A stretch of DNA of 20,593 nt from Coprobacillus sp. CAG:826 (GCA_000437235.1 FR897041.1:1-20593); one strand, 5' to 3'. Positions 7,872 to 15,156 are shown, counted from the stretch's first letter. Translations and numbers: made by a program. The notes: generated by a model not told the origin, from the sequence alone.

Positions 7872-9311
7872 ATGAAGATAGCAATGGCTAGTAGTGAAGC
7901 GGCCCCATTAGCGAAAACCGGTGGTTTAGCGGATGTTGTGCACGCTTTATCTCGTGAACTGGTACGGATGAAAAATGAGGTCATTATTGTTTTACCTTAT
8001 TACGATAGCATTCGTCAAAAAAGCCAATATAAAATGGAACATGTAACTTCGTTCCCCGTTTATTTATCCTGGCGAAATCAAACTTGTAATGTTTTTAAAA
8101 CCGAAATAGAAGGTATTCAATATTATTTATTAGAGAACCAACAATATTTTGGTAGAGATTCTTTATATGGTTATGATGATGATCATGAACGGTTTGCTTT
8201 CTTTTGCTTAGCGTTCCGTACCCTTTTAAAAGAAATTCAATTTAAAGCAGACATCGTTCACGTCCATGATTGGCAAGCGAGTATGATTCCTGTGTTAATT
8301 AAAGAGCAAAATAAAGAAGATGATTTCTTCCGCTCCATGCGCTTTGTGTTAACGATTCATAACCCCGCTTTCCAAGGTATGTGTTCTCCCGATATTTTAG
8401 GTGATTATTATTCCTTAGATTATTCGATTTACACGAATGGTAACGTTCGTTTCCATGAAGCAATGTCCACTTTAAAAGCGGGTATTATCTACGCTGATAA
8501 AATCACAACTGTTTCGAAAACCCATGCAGAAGAACTACTTTCTAGAGAAGGTGGACATGGATTAGATACTGTTATGGAATTAAGAAGGGGAGATTTTATC
8601 GGTATTGTTAACGGCATTGATTATGATGAATTTAATCCCGCAACCGATACCCATATTGCTTCTACTTATAATCGTGTGACCTTTAAAAAAGGAAAAGAAA
8701 TGAATAAAAAAGCTTTATTCCAAAAGCTTCATATTCAAGATGAAGGAAAACCATTATTTACGATTGTTTCTCGATTGACCTCACAGAAAGGCCTTGATTT
8801 AGTACTTTATGCATTAAGACCGCTTTTAGAAATGCACGCGAATGTGGTAATATTGGGATCAGGTGAAAGATATTTTGAACAAGAATTTGAAAAGATCCGT
8901 GCGGAATATCCTTCTTTAATGGCCATCTATATTGGTTATAATGATGAATTAGCACACCAAATTTATGCGGCTTCTGATGTGTTTTTAATGCCAAGCTTAT
9001 TTGAACCATGTGGCATTGGTCAACTCATCGCTTTACGTTATGGCGCACTTCCATTAGTGAGAATGGTAGGCGGATTAAACGATACTGTAGTGCCTTATAT
9101 TTTAGATAACCGTAAAGACGCTAACGGCTTTGGCTTTTATGCCTATCACGCGACCGCTTTATTTGATACGATGAAGTGGGCGATGCAATGCTTTGAAGAC
9201 CCCGCGTTAATTCGTACTTTAAGAAAGAACGCTATGGCTTCTTTAAATGATTGGCGTCAATCGGCGAAAGCTTATCTTGAAGTGTATCGCGCTGCTTGCA
9301 CCAAAGCTTAA
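7872..9311 (+). CDS. glgA: Glycogen synthase GlgA (ADP-glucose type, GT5)
   Basis: Transfers glucose from ADP-glucose to the non-reducing end of growing alpha-1,4-glucan. At 479 residues it is full length for the family. The N-terminal KTGGL motif (Lys15, Gly17, Gly18) binds ADP-glucose; VHDWQAS and TIHNPAFQG mark the first Rossmann domain. NGIDYDEFNP leads into the second, which has VSRLTSQKGLDL and the active-site stretch FEPCGIGQ (usual form EPCGLTQ), then GALPLVRMVGGLNDTV. AAGGAG at 7855-7860 lies inside the end of glgD, and the start codon directly follows the glgD stop, so the genes are coupled. No branching enzyme or phosphorylase gene is in the window; they must lie elsewhere or be absent. 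Confidence 0.95.
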   Translation: MKIAMASSEAAPLAKTGGLADVVHALSRELVRMKNEVIIVLPYYDSIRQKSQYKMEHVTSFPVYLSWRNQTCNVFKTEIEGIQYYLLENQQYFGRDSLYGYDDDHERFAFFCLAFRTLLKEIQFKADIVHVHDWQASMIPVLIKEQNKEDDFFRSMRFVLTIHNPAFQGMCSPDILGDYYSLDYSIYTNGNVRFHEAMSTLKAGIIYADKITTVSKTHAEELLSREGGHGLDTVMELRRGDFIGIVNGIDYDEFNPATDTHIASTYNRVTFKKGKEMNKKALFQKLHIQDEGKPLFTIVSRLTSQKGLDLVLYALRPLLEMHANVVILGSGERYFEQEFEKIRAEYPSLMAIYIGYNDELAHQIYAASDVFLMPSLFEPCGIGQLIALRYGALPLVRMVGGLNDTVVPYILDNRKDANGFGFYAYHATALFDTMKWAMQCFEDPALIRTLRKNAMASLNDWRQSAKAYLEVYRAACTKA

Positions 9312-9903
9312 AATAAGAAAATATAGAAAATGGATCATTGATTTCGGGATGATATTGAACCGCAATGATCCTTTTTTCTTTGTGTATGATTCCTTCTACG
9401 ATATGATCTTCGGAAAATAAAAAAGGGATAAAACCATTAGCAATTTCTTTAATGGCTTGATGATGAAAAGAATTGGTGATGGCTTCTTTTTGTTTAGAAA
9501 TATGGAAGAAAATATTTTTAAGAAGGTGTGTGGTATGTTGATGATGTTCAATATCTTGATATAAACTTCCCCCAAAATAACAATTGATAAGTTGAAGACC
9601 ACGACAAATTCCAAAAATGGGTAGCTTTAAAGAGATGCATAAATCTAAAATATGATATTCAAATTCATCGAGTGATTCATTGATTTCATTTTCTTTATTG
9701 ATTTCTTCATGATATCGTTTAGGATGAATGTCAACGCCACCGGGAAAAAGGATGCCTTGACATAAGGTTAATAACTCTTCATTTTCAGGTGTAATAAAAA
9801 CGGGTATGCAATTTTCTTTTTGAATATAAGTTGCATATCTTTTTTTAATTTCATAATGACTTTCATTCATCCGTAAAGGAATAGCGATATATAGAGATTT
9901 CAT
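9232..9903 (-). CDS. Class I glutamine amidotransferase-like protein (peptidase C26 / gamma-glutamyl hydrolase type)
   Basis: 223-residue protein of the PuuD-like C26 family, which hydrolyses gamma-glutamyl bonds. The LFPGGVDIHP motif (52-61), the nucleophile elbow FGICRGLQL with Cys100, SFHHQAIK (145-152) and the catalytic QYHPE with His185 and Glu187 make a complete Cys-His-Glu triad. The substrate is unknown. Translation probably begins at ATG 9903, behind TAGGTGA; a GTG at 9912 is in frame but has no site of its own. The 3' end runs 80 nt into the end of glgA on the other strand. The last ~22 residues (from KQRD on) come from that overlap and look like an extension beyond the normal domain end. 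The glgA terminator stem lies within the codons around the QYHPE motif. It is divergent from asd. Confidence 0.82.
   Translation of the reverse strand: MKSLYIAIPLRMNESHYEIKKRYATYIQKENCIPVFITPENEELLTLCQGILFPGGVDIHPKRYHEEINKENEINESLDEFEYHILDLCISLKLPIFGICRGLQLINCYFGGSLYQDIEHHQHTTHLLKNIFFHISKQKEAITNSFHHQAIKEIANGFIPFLFSEDHIVEGIIHKEKRIIAVQYHPEINDPFSIFSYFKLWCKQRDTLQDKLSPIDANHLKKP
9332..9380. terminator. Terminator of glgA, located inside the convergent coding sequence
   Basis: GGATCATTG (9332-9340) and CAATGATCC (9363-9371) are a perfect 9-bp inverted repeat with a 22-nt loop, followed on the plus strand by TTTTTTCTTT. It begins 20 nt after the glgA stop. On the minus strand the same bases code for IIAVQYHPEIND of the amidotransferase-like protein, and the run after the stem (ATTTTCTATATTTTC) is also T-rich, so some action in both directions is possible. 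Confidence 0.75.
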
Positions 9904-9910
9904 TTTTTTC

Positions 9911-10008
9911 ACCTACTTCAATGTATGAAATAAAAAGAAAAAGTATTTTCTTATTTCTAACTTTCTATAATCTTTCATACATTATTAGCGGTAGGTGAAT
10001 GTATGAAA
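9911..10008. promoter_or_regulatory. Divergent control region with three AATGTATGAAA copies
   Basis: The 11-mer AATGTATGAAA occurs at 9920-9930, inverted at 9973-9983, and direct again at 9998-10008, all exact. The outer pair of ribosome sites is mirrored too: CACCTAC at 9911-9917 for the minus gene and GTAGGTG at 9991-9997 for asd. Copy 2 lies just after the asd -10 box and copy 1 just after the expected minus-strand -10, a usual operator position. Copies 2 and 3 also form an 11-bp stem whose 14-nt loop holds the asd ribosome site, with the asd ATG inside the stem. Regulator unknown. Confidence 0.7.
9966..9971 (+). promoter_or_regulatory. -10 box of the asd-dapF-dapL promoter
   Basis: A perfect TATAAT lies 32 nt before the asd ATG. 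The -35 area (GTATTT near 9943) is weak, which fits a regulated promoter. Transcription would start near 9978, inside the second copy of the 11-mer repeat. Confidence 0.6.
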
Positions 10009-11013
10009 AAAGAATGGAAAGTCGCACTAGTAGGTGCGCATGGATTAGTAGGGAAAAGTATGATAGAAGATTTATTTCGTCTTGATTTTCCTATGGATTG
10101 CTTAACGCTTTATGGTTCTAAAGAACACGCTAATGTTCCAATTAAAATAAATGGAACGCTTTATCCAGTTTTCGTTTTAAATGAAGAGAATATTCAGCCT
10201 TTTGATTTAGTCTTTTTTAGTGGGAATGAAGAAATTGCCGAAAAGTATGCTCCTTTGTTTATAAAAAAAGGCGCGGTTGTTATTGATAATTCGTCGTTTT
10301 TTCGCATGCATAAAGATGTACCTTTAGTCATTCCTGAAATCAATAAAGAAGATATTTTAGAGCACCACGGTTTAATTGCTAATCCCAATTGCACAACGAT
10401 TATTCTTTTAGTCGCATTAAGTGCCTTACATGAAAAATATCATTTAGAAAAGATTTATGTATCCACCTATCAATCTTCTTCTGGTGCGGGAAAAGAAGCA
10501 CTAGAAGAATTAAAAAAAGAAAGCAAAGCTCAAGACTATATTCCACAAATTCTTCCAAGCCATAACGCCAAAAAGAAAACGCTCTATGATAACGTTTTAC
10601 CCGTTGTAGACGATTTTTTAGATAATGGATTTACCAAGGAAGAAATGAAGGTCCGCTTTGAATCTAAAAAGATTCTTCATCTACCAGAATTAGAAGTGAA
10701 TGTGACATGCGCACGGGTCGCTACGACGATTGGTCATGCGATGAGTGTGATGGCGGTATTTAAAGAAAAGGTGGATGTAGATGAAGCAATTCATTTATTA
10801 AAACAGAATAATAGTATCAAAGTCTTTATTGCCCCAGATTATCCAACTTTAGAAGAAATACGAAATGAACCTTATATTGCCGTAGGACGGCTTAAAAAGG
10901 ACTTAGACTGTGATTATACGTTAGATTTATTTATTACGGGCGATAATTTAGTTAGAGGGGCCAGTTATAACGCAATTCAAATTGGGTGGGCATTATGGAA
11001 ACTCGAAAAATAG
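10003..11013 (+). CDS. asd: Aspartate-semialdehyde dehydrogenase
   Basis: Reduces aspartyl phosphate to aspartate semialdehyde with NADPH, the branch point toward lysine/DAP, threonine and methionine. The 336-residue length is normal. VALVGAHGLVGKSM (residues 7-20) is the NADP-binding loop; NPNCTT (127-132) carries the catalytic Cys130; the STYQSSSGAGKEA stretch is the usual phosphate/substrate loop; and RVATTIGHAM contains the catalytic His245 (more often GHSE). The start is ATG after GTAGGTGA, which lies in the loop of a potential hairpin that also includes the ATG. dapF overlaps the end by about 19 nt. First gene of a three-gene DAP operon; dapA and dapB are not in the window. Confidence 0.93.
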   Translation: MKKEWKVALVGAHGLVGKSMIEDLFRLDFPMDCLTLYGSKEHANVPIKINGTLYPVFVLNEENIQPFDLVFFSGNEEIAEKYAPLFIKKGAVVIDNSSFFRMHKDVPLVIPEINKEDILEHHGLIANPNCTTIILLVALSALHEKYHLEKIYVSTYQSSSGAGKEALEELKKESKAQDYIPQILPSHNAKKKTLYDNVLPVVDDFLDNGFTKEEMKVRFESKKILHLPELEVNVTCARVATTIGHAMSVMAVFKEKVDVDEAIHLLKQNNSIKVFIAPDYPTLEEIRNEPYIAVGRLKKDLDCDYTLDLFITGDNLVRGASYNAIQIGWALWKLEK

Positions 11014-11732
11014 ATATTCCGTTTTTTAAATATGTTTCTATGGGAAACGATTTTATTGTAATTGAGAATATAGATATTTCACCGACCCAGATAAAAAAGA
11101 TGTGCTTAGAAAAATGGGGTATATCGGCCGATGGAATATTATTATTAAAAAAAGAAAAGGAACAATGGAAATTAACGATTTATAACGCAGATGGTAGCAA
11201 AGCAAAAATGTGCGGAAATGGTTTAAAGGTGATTGGTGCATATTTAAAAAGAAAAGAACCAAATCAAAATGAGTGGGATGTTTATATTGATAAAAGAAAA
11301 TATCACATCAAAAAAGAAAGACAAGGAATCAGCGTTCAAGTCCCATTTCCTAAAAGAATAAAAATTGAAAATCATGAAGTAGTCTATAACGCTGGTAATC
11401 TTCATCGAATGATTGAAAGTGTATGGGATGATGCTTTAGAAATGCAAATTGCAAAAGCACATCCTAAGGAAAATATTAGTTTTTATCAAATCATAAAAGA
11501 AGGAAGAATTGCAATAAGAACGTTTGAACGTGGGGTTGGTTTTACCTATTCTTGTGGAAGTGCTTCTTTAGCGGTAGCTGCGCACTATTTTAAAATGCAC
11601 CCTCAAATAAAAAAAGTAAGCATTATTACACGAGGTGGAATTTATAAAATTGAAAAAAATAAGCATGATTTACTTTTAAAAGGAAAAGTGAAATGTGTAT
11701 TTATAGGGAGGTATATCAATGAAGTTTCGTGA
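10995..11732 (+). CDS. dapF: Diaminopimelate epimerase
   Basis: Converts LL-diaminopimelate to the meso form for peptidoglycan and lysine. It has the two-half DapF fold with both catalytic cysteines: NADGSKAKMCGNG (residues 64-76, Cys73) and ERGVGFTYSCGSAS (178-191, Cys187); the N-terminal FKYVSMGNDF is the family opening. It has 245 residues from ATG 10995, about 30 fewer than most DapF proteins, the shortening falling between the two motif regions. GTG at 10986 in the same frame is a possible earlier start (three more residues). GGGTGGG just upstream, inside asd, is the ribosome site. It overlaps asd by 19 nt and the next gene by 14 nt, pointing to coupled translation. Confidence 0.9.
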   Translation: METRKIDIPFFKYVSMGNDFIVIENIDISPTQIKKMCLEKWGISADGILLLKKEKEQWKLTIYNADGSKAKMCGNGLKVIGAYLKRKEPNQNEWDVYIDKRKYHIKKERQGISVQVPFPKRIKIENHEVVYNAGNLHRMIESVWDDALEMQIAKAHPKENISFYQIIKEGRIAIRTFERGVGFTYSCGSASLAVAAHYFKMHPQIKKVSIITRGGIYKIEKNKHDLLLKGKVKCVFIGRYINEVS

Positions 11733-12873
11733 AGATATTTCTTTTTCGTTTTTAGAGAACCGATTTCAAGAGATTTTAAAGTTAAAAAAAGAATATCGAG
11801 GGTCTCTTCCTTTAATTGATTTAGGGATAGGGGAAGAAAAAGATATGCCAAGTAGTATGGTATTATCAGCTTTGGAAGTGGCATTAAAAAAGAAAGAAAA
11901 TCATAAATATACTGATCGAGGCGTGCCACAATTCATAAAAGATTCTTTGGATTATGTCAATAAACACTATGATTTGAATTTGAATGAAAATGAAATTGCA
12001 ATGACGCTTGGAAATAAAGGAGGATTATCCGTAATTCCTTCTTTATTTATTCAAAAAAATGATGTTGTTTTAACCACAAAACCCGGCTATGTAGTTTTAG
12101 AAAATGTAGCGCGTTTATATGGTGCAAAAATAATCCAATTACCTTTAAAAAAAGAGAACAATTTTTTACCGGACTTATCTTCAATTGACGAAAGTACATG
12201 GAAGCAAGTTCGCCTATTTTCAATTAACTATCCAAATAACCCCACAGGTGCGGTGGCAACCCGTGATTTTTATCAGGCTTTAATTAAAAAAGCTAAGCAA
12301 TACGATTTCCTAATTGTAAATGATGCAGCTTACTTACCTTATACCTATGAAGAAGCGCCACTTTCTATCCTTTCTATAGAGGGTGCAAAAGAAGTAGCGA
12401 TTGAATTACACACATTATCTAAATCACATAATATGACGGGATTCCGTATCGGTTTCATGGTTGGAAATCAAGAAGTGATTTCACAATATAAAAAAGTATG
12501 TGATTTATTTGATTCTGGACAATATGCACCGATTCAATATGCGGCTTGTTATGCCTTAAAGCATCCTGAAATTACGGAAGCTTTAAAAGAAAAATATTAT
12601 GAAAGAATGCAGAATGTGGTGGATATAATGAATACCCATGGTTTTGATCTAAAAATGTCACCAGGAACTTATTATTTATATATCCCTGTTCCAAGCTCAT
12701 TTATAAACGCAAAAGAGTTTTCAAAATATTTATTAAAAGAATGTGGAATGATGACAATTCCTTATGATGAAGTCGGTTCCTATATACGGATTTCTATGAC
12801 ATTTGAATCACAATATGATTTACCATTTTATTTAGAATTAGATAGAAGATTAAGAAGACTGCCTAAAGAATAA
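11719..12873 (+). CDS. dapL: PLP-dependent class I aminotransferase, probable LL-diaminopimelate aminotransferase
   Basis: 384-residue fold-type I aminotransferase. Motifs: IDLGIGEEKDMPSS (N-terminal substrate region), YPNNPTGAV (PLP/substrate Asn), VNDAAYLPYTY (Asp-x-x-Tyr for the PLP ring), and LSKSHNMTGFRIGF with the Schiff-base lysine Lys235 and the PLP-phosphate Arg; the C-terminal region YIRISMTF carries the alpha-carboxylate Arg. It starts 14 nt inside the end of dapF with AGGGAGG at 11705-11711. Placement behind asd and dapF suggests DapL, which makes LL-DAP from tetrahydrodipicolinate in one step, giving the DapF substrate. The SKSHNMTGFRIG signature is closer to the DapL2/PatA-like branch than to classic DapL, so another amino-acid aminotransferase remains possible. 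Confidence 0.72.
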   Translation: MKFREDISFSFLENRFQEILKLKKEYRGSLPLIDLGIGEEKDMPSSMVLSALEVALKKKENHKYTDRGVPQFIKDSLDYVNKHYDLNLNENEIAMTLGNKGGLSVIPSLFIQKNDVVLTTKPGYVVLENVARLYGAKIIQLPLKKENNFLPDLSSIDESTWKQVRLFSINYPNNPTGAVATRDFYQALIKKAKQYDFLIVNDAAYLPYTYEEAPLSILSIEGAKEVAIELHTLSKSHNMTGFRIGFMVGNQEVISQYKKVCDLFDSGQYAPIQYAACYALKHPEITEALKEKYYERMQNVVDIMNTHGFDLKMSPGTYYLYIPVPSSFINAKEFSKYLLKECGMMTIPYDEVGSYIRISMTFESQYDLPFYLELDRRLRRLPKE

Positions 12874-12880
12874 AAAAACA

Positions 12881-12929
12881 AAAAATATCTATATTTTATT
12901 ACCGCTAATTAGAATACAAAGATATTTTT
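12881..12929 (+). terminator. Possible weak terminator after dapL
   Basis: AAAAATATCT (12881-12890) and AGATATTTTT (12920-12929) are a perfect 10-bp inverted repeat, but made almost only of A-T pairs and with a 29-nt loop. It lies 7 nt after the dapL stop. This is a weak case. The loop contains TACCGCTAAT, the inverse of a 10-mer upstream of asd. Confidence 0.3.
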
Positions 12930-12936
12930 ATAAATA

Positions 12937-12965
12937 TTGTTCGACGATTTGTAAAATTGTAGAAT
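12937..12965 (+). promoter_or_regulatory. Promoter of the membrane XRE regulator operon
   Basis: TTGTTC at 12937-12942 and TAGAAT at 12960-12965 are spaced by 17 nt. Transcription would start near 12972, giving a leader of about 18 nt that includes AGGAG at 12975-12979. Confidence 0.6.
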
Positions 12966-12974
12966 TTATACAAT
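12956..12974. promoter_or_regulatory. Possible operator over the regulator's -10 box
   Basis: ATTGTA (12956-12961) and TACAAT (12969-12974) are inverted half-sites with 7 nt between them, covering the -10 box. This is a typical place for autoregulation by the XRE protein encoded directly downstream. Half-sites are short and AT-rich, so chance is not excluded. Confidence 0.4.
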
Positions 12975-12989
12975 AGGAGTATTGCTATT

Positions 12990-13583
12990 ATGAACGATAT
13001 GAGAATAACTGGACAAGTTATTAGAAAGCGTAGAATTGAATTGAAATTAAGTCAAAAGCAATTAGCGGATTTAGTAGGTGTCCAACCAACGACCATATCA
13101 AGATGGGAAACGGGCAGTGGCTATCCAGATCAAGGCACCATCTCTAAAGTAGCAACTGAATTAGGCATTACTGTAAACGATCTTTTAGGTTTAGAGGATG
13201 AAGAAGAGAATCTCAATAAAAAAAGAAAAAAATATACTTTTAAAGATATTATGTTTTTAATATTGAACTATAGCCTTCAAATAGCTTTAATAGCAGCAGT
13301 GATTTATGTTTCATTTGCACAAAGAGGCAATTATGAACGCTTTACATTTTATTTAACGTATTCAAAAACTTTTAAAATTGTTATTACTTCAATTATTCTT
13401 TCTATTGATGTAGTATTTTTCTTTATGAAATCTGTAAGAGAACATATTATAAGACTTTTTTATCGTGCAAAATATAAGCATAAATTTCCTGGTGGATACG
13501 ATTTTGAGATTCAACGAGGTTATTACTTATTCATTAATGTAATACTTCTAGCAATTACACTTGTAATTGTGTTTGTAATTTGA
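12990..13583 (+). CDS. XRE-family HTH regulator with three membrane segments
   Basis: 197 residues. Residues 5-67 are a Cro/C1-type helix-turn-helix (IRKRRIELKLSQKQLADLVG, then TTISRWETG and a LGITVNDLLG end). A charged linker (68-85) leads to three hydrophobic segments at about 86-110, 127-146 and 178-197, so the DNA-binding domain is tethered to the membrane. No ligand domain is recognised. The start is ATG 12990 behind AGGAG; ATG 12999 is an in-frame alternative. It has its own promoter and a likely operator. The next gene, a secreted protein, begins about 20 nt after the stop and is probably cotranscribed, so a role as sensor or regulator of that gene is a reasonable inference. The codon mix seems different from the glg and jet genes, hinting at accessory origin. 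Confidence 0.82.
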   Translation: MNDMRITGQVIRKRRIELKLSQKQLADLVGVQPTTISRWETGSGYPDQGTISKVATELGITVNDLLGLEDEEENLNKKRKKYTFKDIMFLILNYSLQIALIAAVIYVSFAQRGNYERFTFYLTYSKTFKIVITSIILSIDVVFFFMKSVREHIIRLFYRAKYKHKFPGGYDFEIQRGYYLFINVILLAITLVIVFVI

Positions 13584-13603
13584 AAGGAAATGAAGATAAT
13601 TTA

Positions 13604-14905
13604 ATGAATAAAACTAAAAAGAACGTTGTTCTTTTTTTATTAGCCACACAAGTACTTTGTATAACAACATATGTTAATAAAAAAGCAAAGGCAGTAGATA
13701 TCAGTGAGGCTGAGTCTATTGATTTAGTTTGGACGGCTCAACAAACAGCAAACTATGTTTTAACACATTTGGATGAATTAAACCAAAAACGTGCAGAAGA
13801 TGGATATTTGACAGCTGTTTATTCCGGAGAAGTAAGTAACATTATTGTCGATATGAGTTCTCAACCTACAGTGGAAGGCTTATTAATCGATTTTGATGGT
13901 TCAAAAGGGTATATGGTCGTTGGACCGGATAAAAATTTTTATGCGTATAGTTCAGAATATAATCCGCCCTTCAACGCCTTTACCAGTGGTGTTCATCATT
14001 ATGATGAAAAACTAGGCTTTTGGTATGAAGATGATTTGGGAAATCAAGTCATTCTTGGAGAGCCAGGAAATGATCCAGATATTACCGATGATAATCCTAG
14101 TGGTTTCCAATATGAAGGTCAATATCAAACAGGAGAATATACTATATATGATCCTGATGTGTATATGCATGATCGGTATGGGGAAGAATATGAATTAAAT
14201 CTCGCAGTTTCTATTTGCGATAATTCATCATATATGGCTGGCTTTGATTATTATAATTCAATGGTTTATTATAGTTATCTTGAGCCTCATACAGAAGATA
14301 TTCGAGGACCAGAAATTAATTCTTTTTTAGCAGCATTATCTGTTGTAGATTATATTGGAACAGCTAAGAATCTTGCTGACTTTACAACGGTATTTAAGCA
14401 AACTTACACTCCAAACGTTGCTGAACCTACACTTTACAACATTAAAACAAGAGCAGGACTGACGGCAAGAGAAATTAATGAAACAACAGGACGTAATAGA
14501 TTTCGTAACTATGTTGTAAATACTTATAATGATGATGCGGATCTTACACTTACACAAATAAAGGATGCAATCGTAAACTATCTAGGTACAAGAGATATTA
14601 AAGTTACTCCTAAAAAGGTAAATGGCGTTGAAGTGCTATTAAAAATGTATGTTGCATCGATTGTAGATAATCATCAACCATCAATTATGTATAATCCTAC
14701 GGCACTTACATACAATAATCATTATTCAGCAATATGTGGAGTGCGCCAATATGATAAAATTGAATTATCTTTTGGACCAATTAAGAGAATCAGAACCAAA
14801 ACACTTGTAGAAATCCGTGAGTCTATGTGGTATCCAGAGGTTACTTATTTTGACGTTTACACCTATAGTGGAACGGATAGTCAAGTATATATCTTTAAAT
14901 ATTAG
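13604..14905 (+). CDS. Secreted protein of unknown function
   Basis: 433 residues from ATG 13604. A clear signal peptide (KTKK, hydrophobic VVLFLLATQVLCITTYV, then NKKAKA before V31) predicts export with cleavage after Ala30. No sortase motif, lipobox or C-terminal anchor is seen, so it is probably released or wall-associated. Residues about 70-115 (including GLLIDFDGSKGYMVVGP) resemble the start of secreted cysteine-peptidase-like proteins, and NNHYSAICGV (His373) resembles a C39/papain-type histidine site. No fitting nucleophile cysteine is seen: the expected place reads EINSFLAALSVVDYIG, with Ser240. It may be an inactive relative; this is only a guess. ATG 13604 is preferred over an in-frame TTG at 13580 because it gives a clean signal peptide; AAGGA is 15 nt upstream, rather far. 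It follows the membrane XRE gene, probably in one operon. Confidence 0.7.
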   Translation: MNKTKKNVVLFLLATQVLCITTYVNKKAKAVDISEAESIDLVWTAQQTANYVLTHLDELNQKRAEDGYLTAVYSGEVSNIIVDMSSQPTVEGLLIDFDGSKGYMVVGPDKNFYAYSSEYNPPFNAFTSGVHHYDEKLGFWYEDDLGNQVILGEPGNDPDITDDNPSGFQYEGQYQTGEYTIYDPDVYMHDRYGEEYELNLAVSICDNSSYMAGFDYYNSMVYYSYLEPHTEDIRGPEINSFLAALSVVDYIGTAKNLADFTTVFKQTYTPNVAEPTLYNIKTRAGLTAREINETTGRNRFRNYVVNTYNDDADLTLTQIKDAIVNYLGTRDIKVTPKKVNGVEVLLKMYVASIVDNHQPSIMYNPTALTYNNHYSAICGVRQYDKIELSFGPIKRIRTKTLVEIRESMWYPEVTYFDVYTYSGTDSQVYIFKY

Positions 14906-15015
14906 CTTTCAAATTTTTTTTGAAACAATTGTGCAGAAACGAGTTATTTAATCAAAGAAAATTAGGAAAGCCGCAACTACATGAAGCATCGACAAGGCTT
15001 TCATACTAAATATGT

Positions 15016-15156
15016 TACTCTAAAAGTGCAGTTTCTATTTAATTTTTTTGAAGCAGTCCACGAATCTCTATTTTAAGAAACATGAACCTAATAAAATAGA
15101 AAGCTTTAAAAAATTATTCCAACCTCTTAAAGATAGAAACTGCGCATTTAGGAGTA
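15016..15156. repeat. Long nested imperfect palindrome (MITE-like or structured RNA)
   Basis: Four stacked paired segments share one centre. Outer: TACTC-TAAA (15016-15024) with TTTAGGAGTA (15147-15156), one bulge. Then 15026-15040 with 15131-15145, 15 consecutive pairs including two G-T (core CAGTTTCTAT / ATAGAAACTG). Then 15044-15054 with 15103-15113 (TTTTTTGAAGC / GCTTTAAAAAA). Inner: TCTATTTTA (15067-15075) with TAAAATAGA (15092-15100), exact, 16-nt loop. No target-site duplication was identified. Confidence 0.7.

Noticed and set aside
9904..9912. GTG at 9912 as start of the amidotransferase-like gene
   Set aside because: It is part of the GTAGGTGA ribosome site itself; ATG 9903 has that site at proper spacing.
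13580..13603. TTG at 13580 as start of the secreted protein
   Set aside because: It overlaps the stop of the previous gene, has no ribosome site, and would place eight polar residues ahead of a normal signal peptide.
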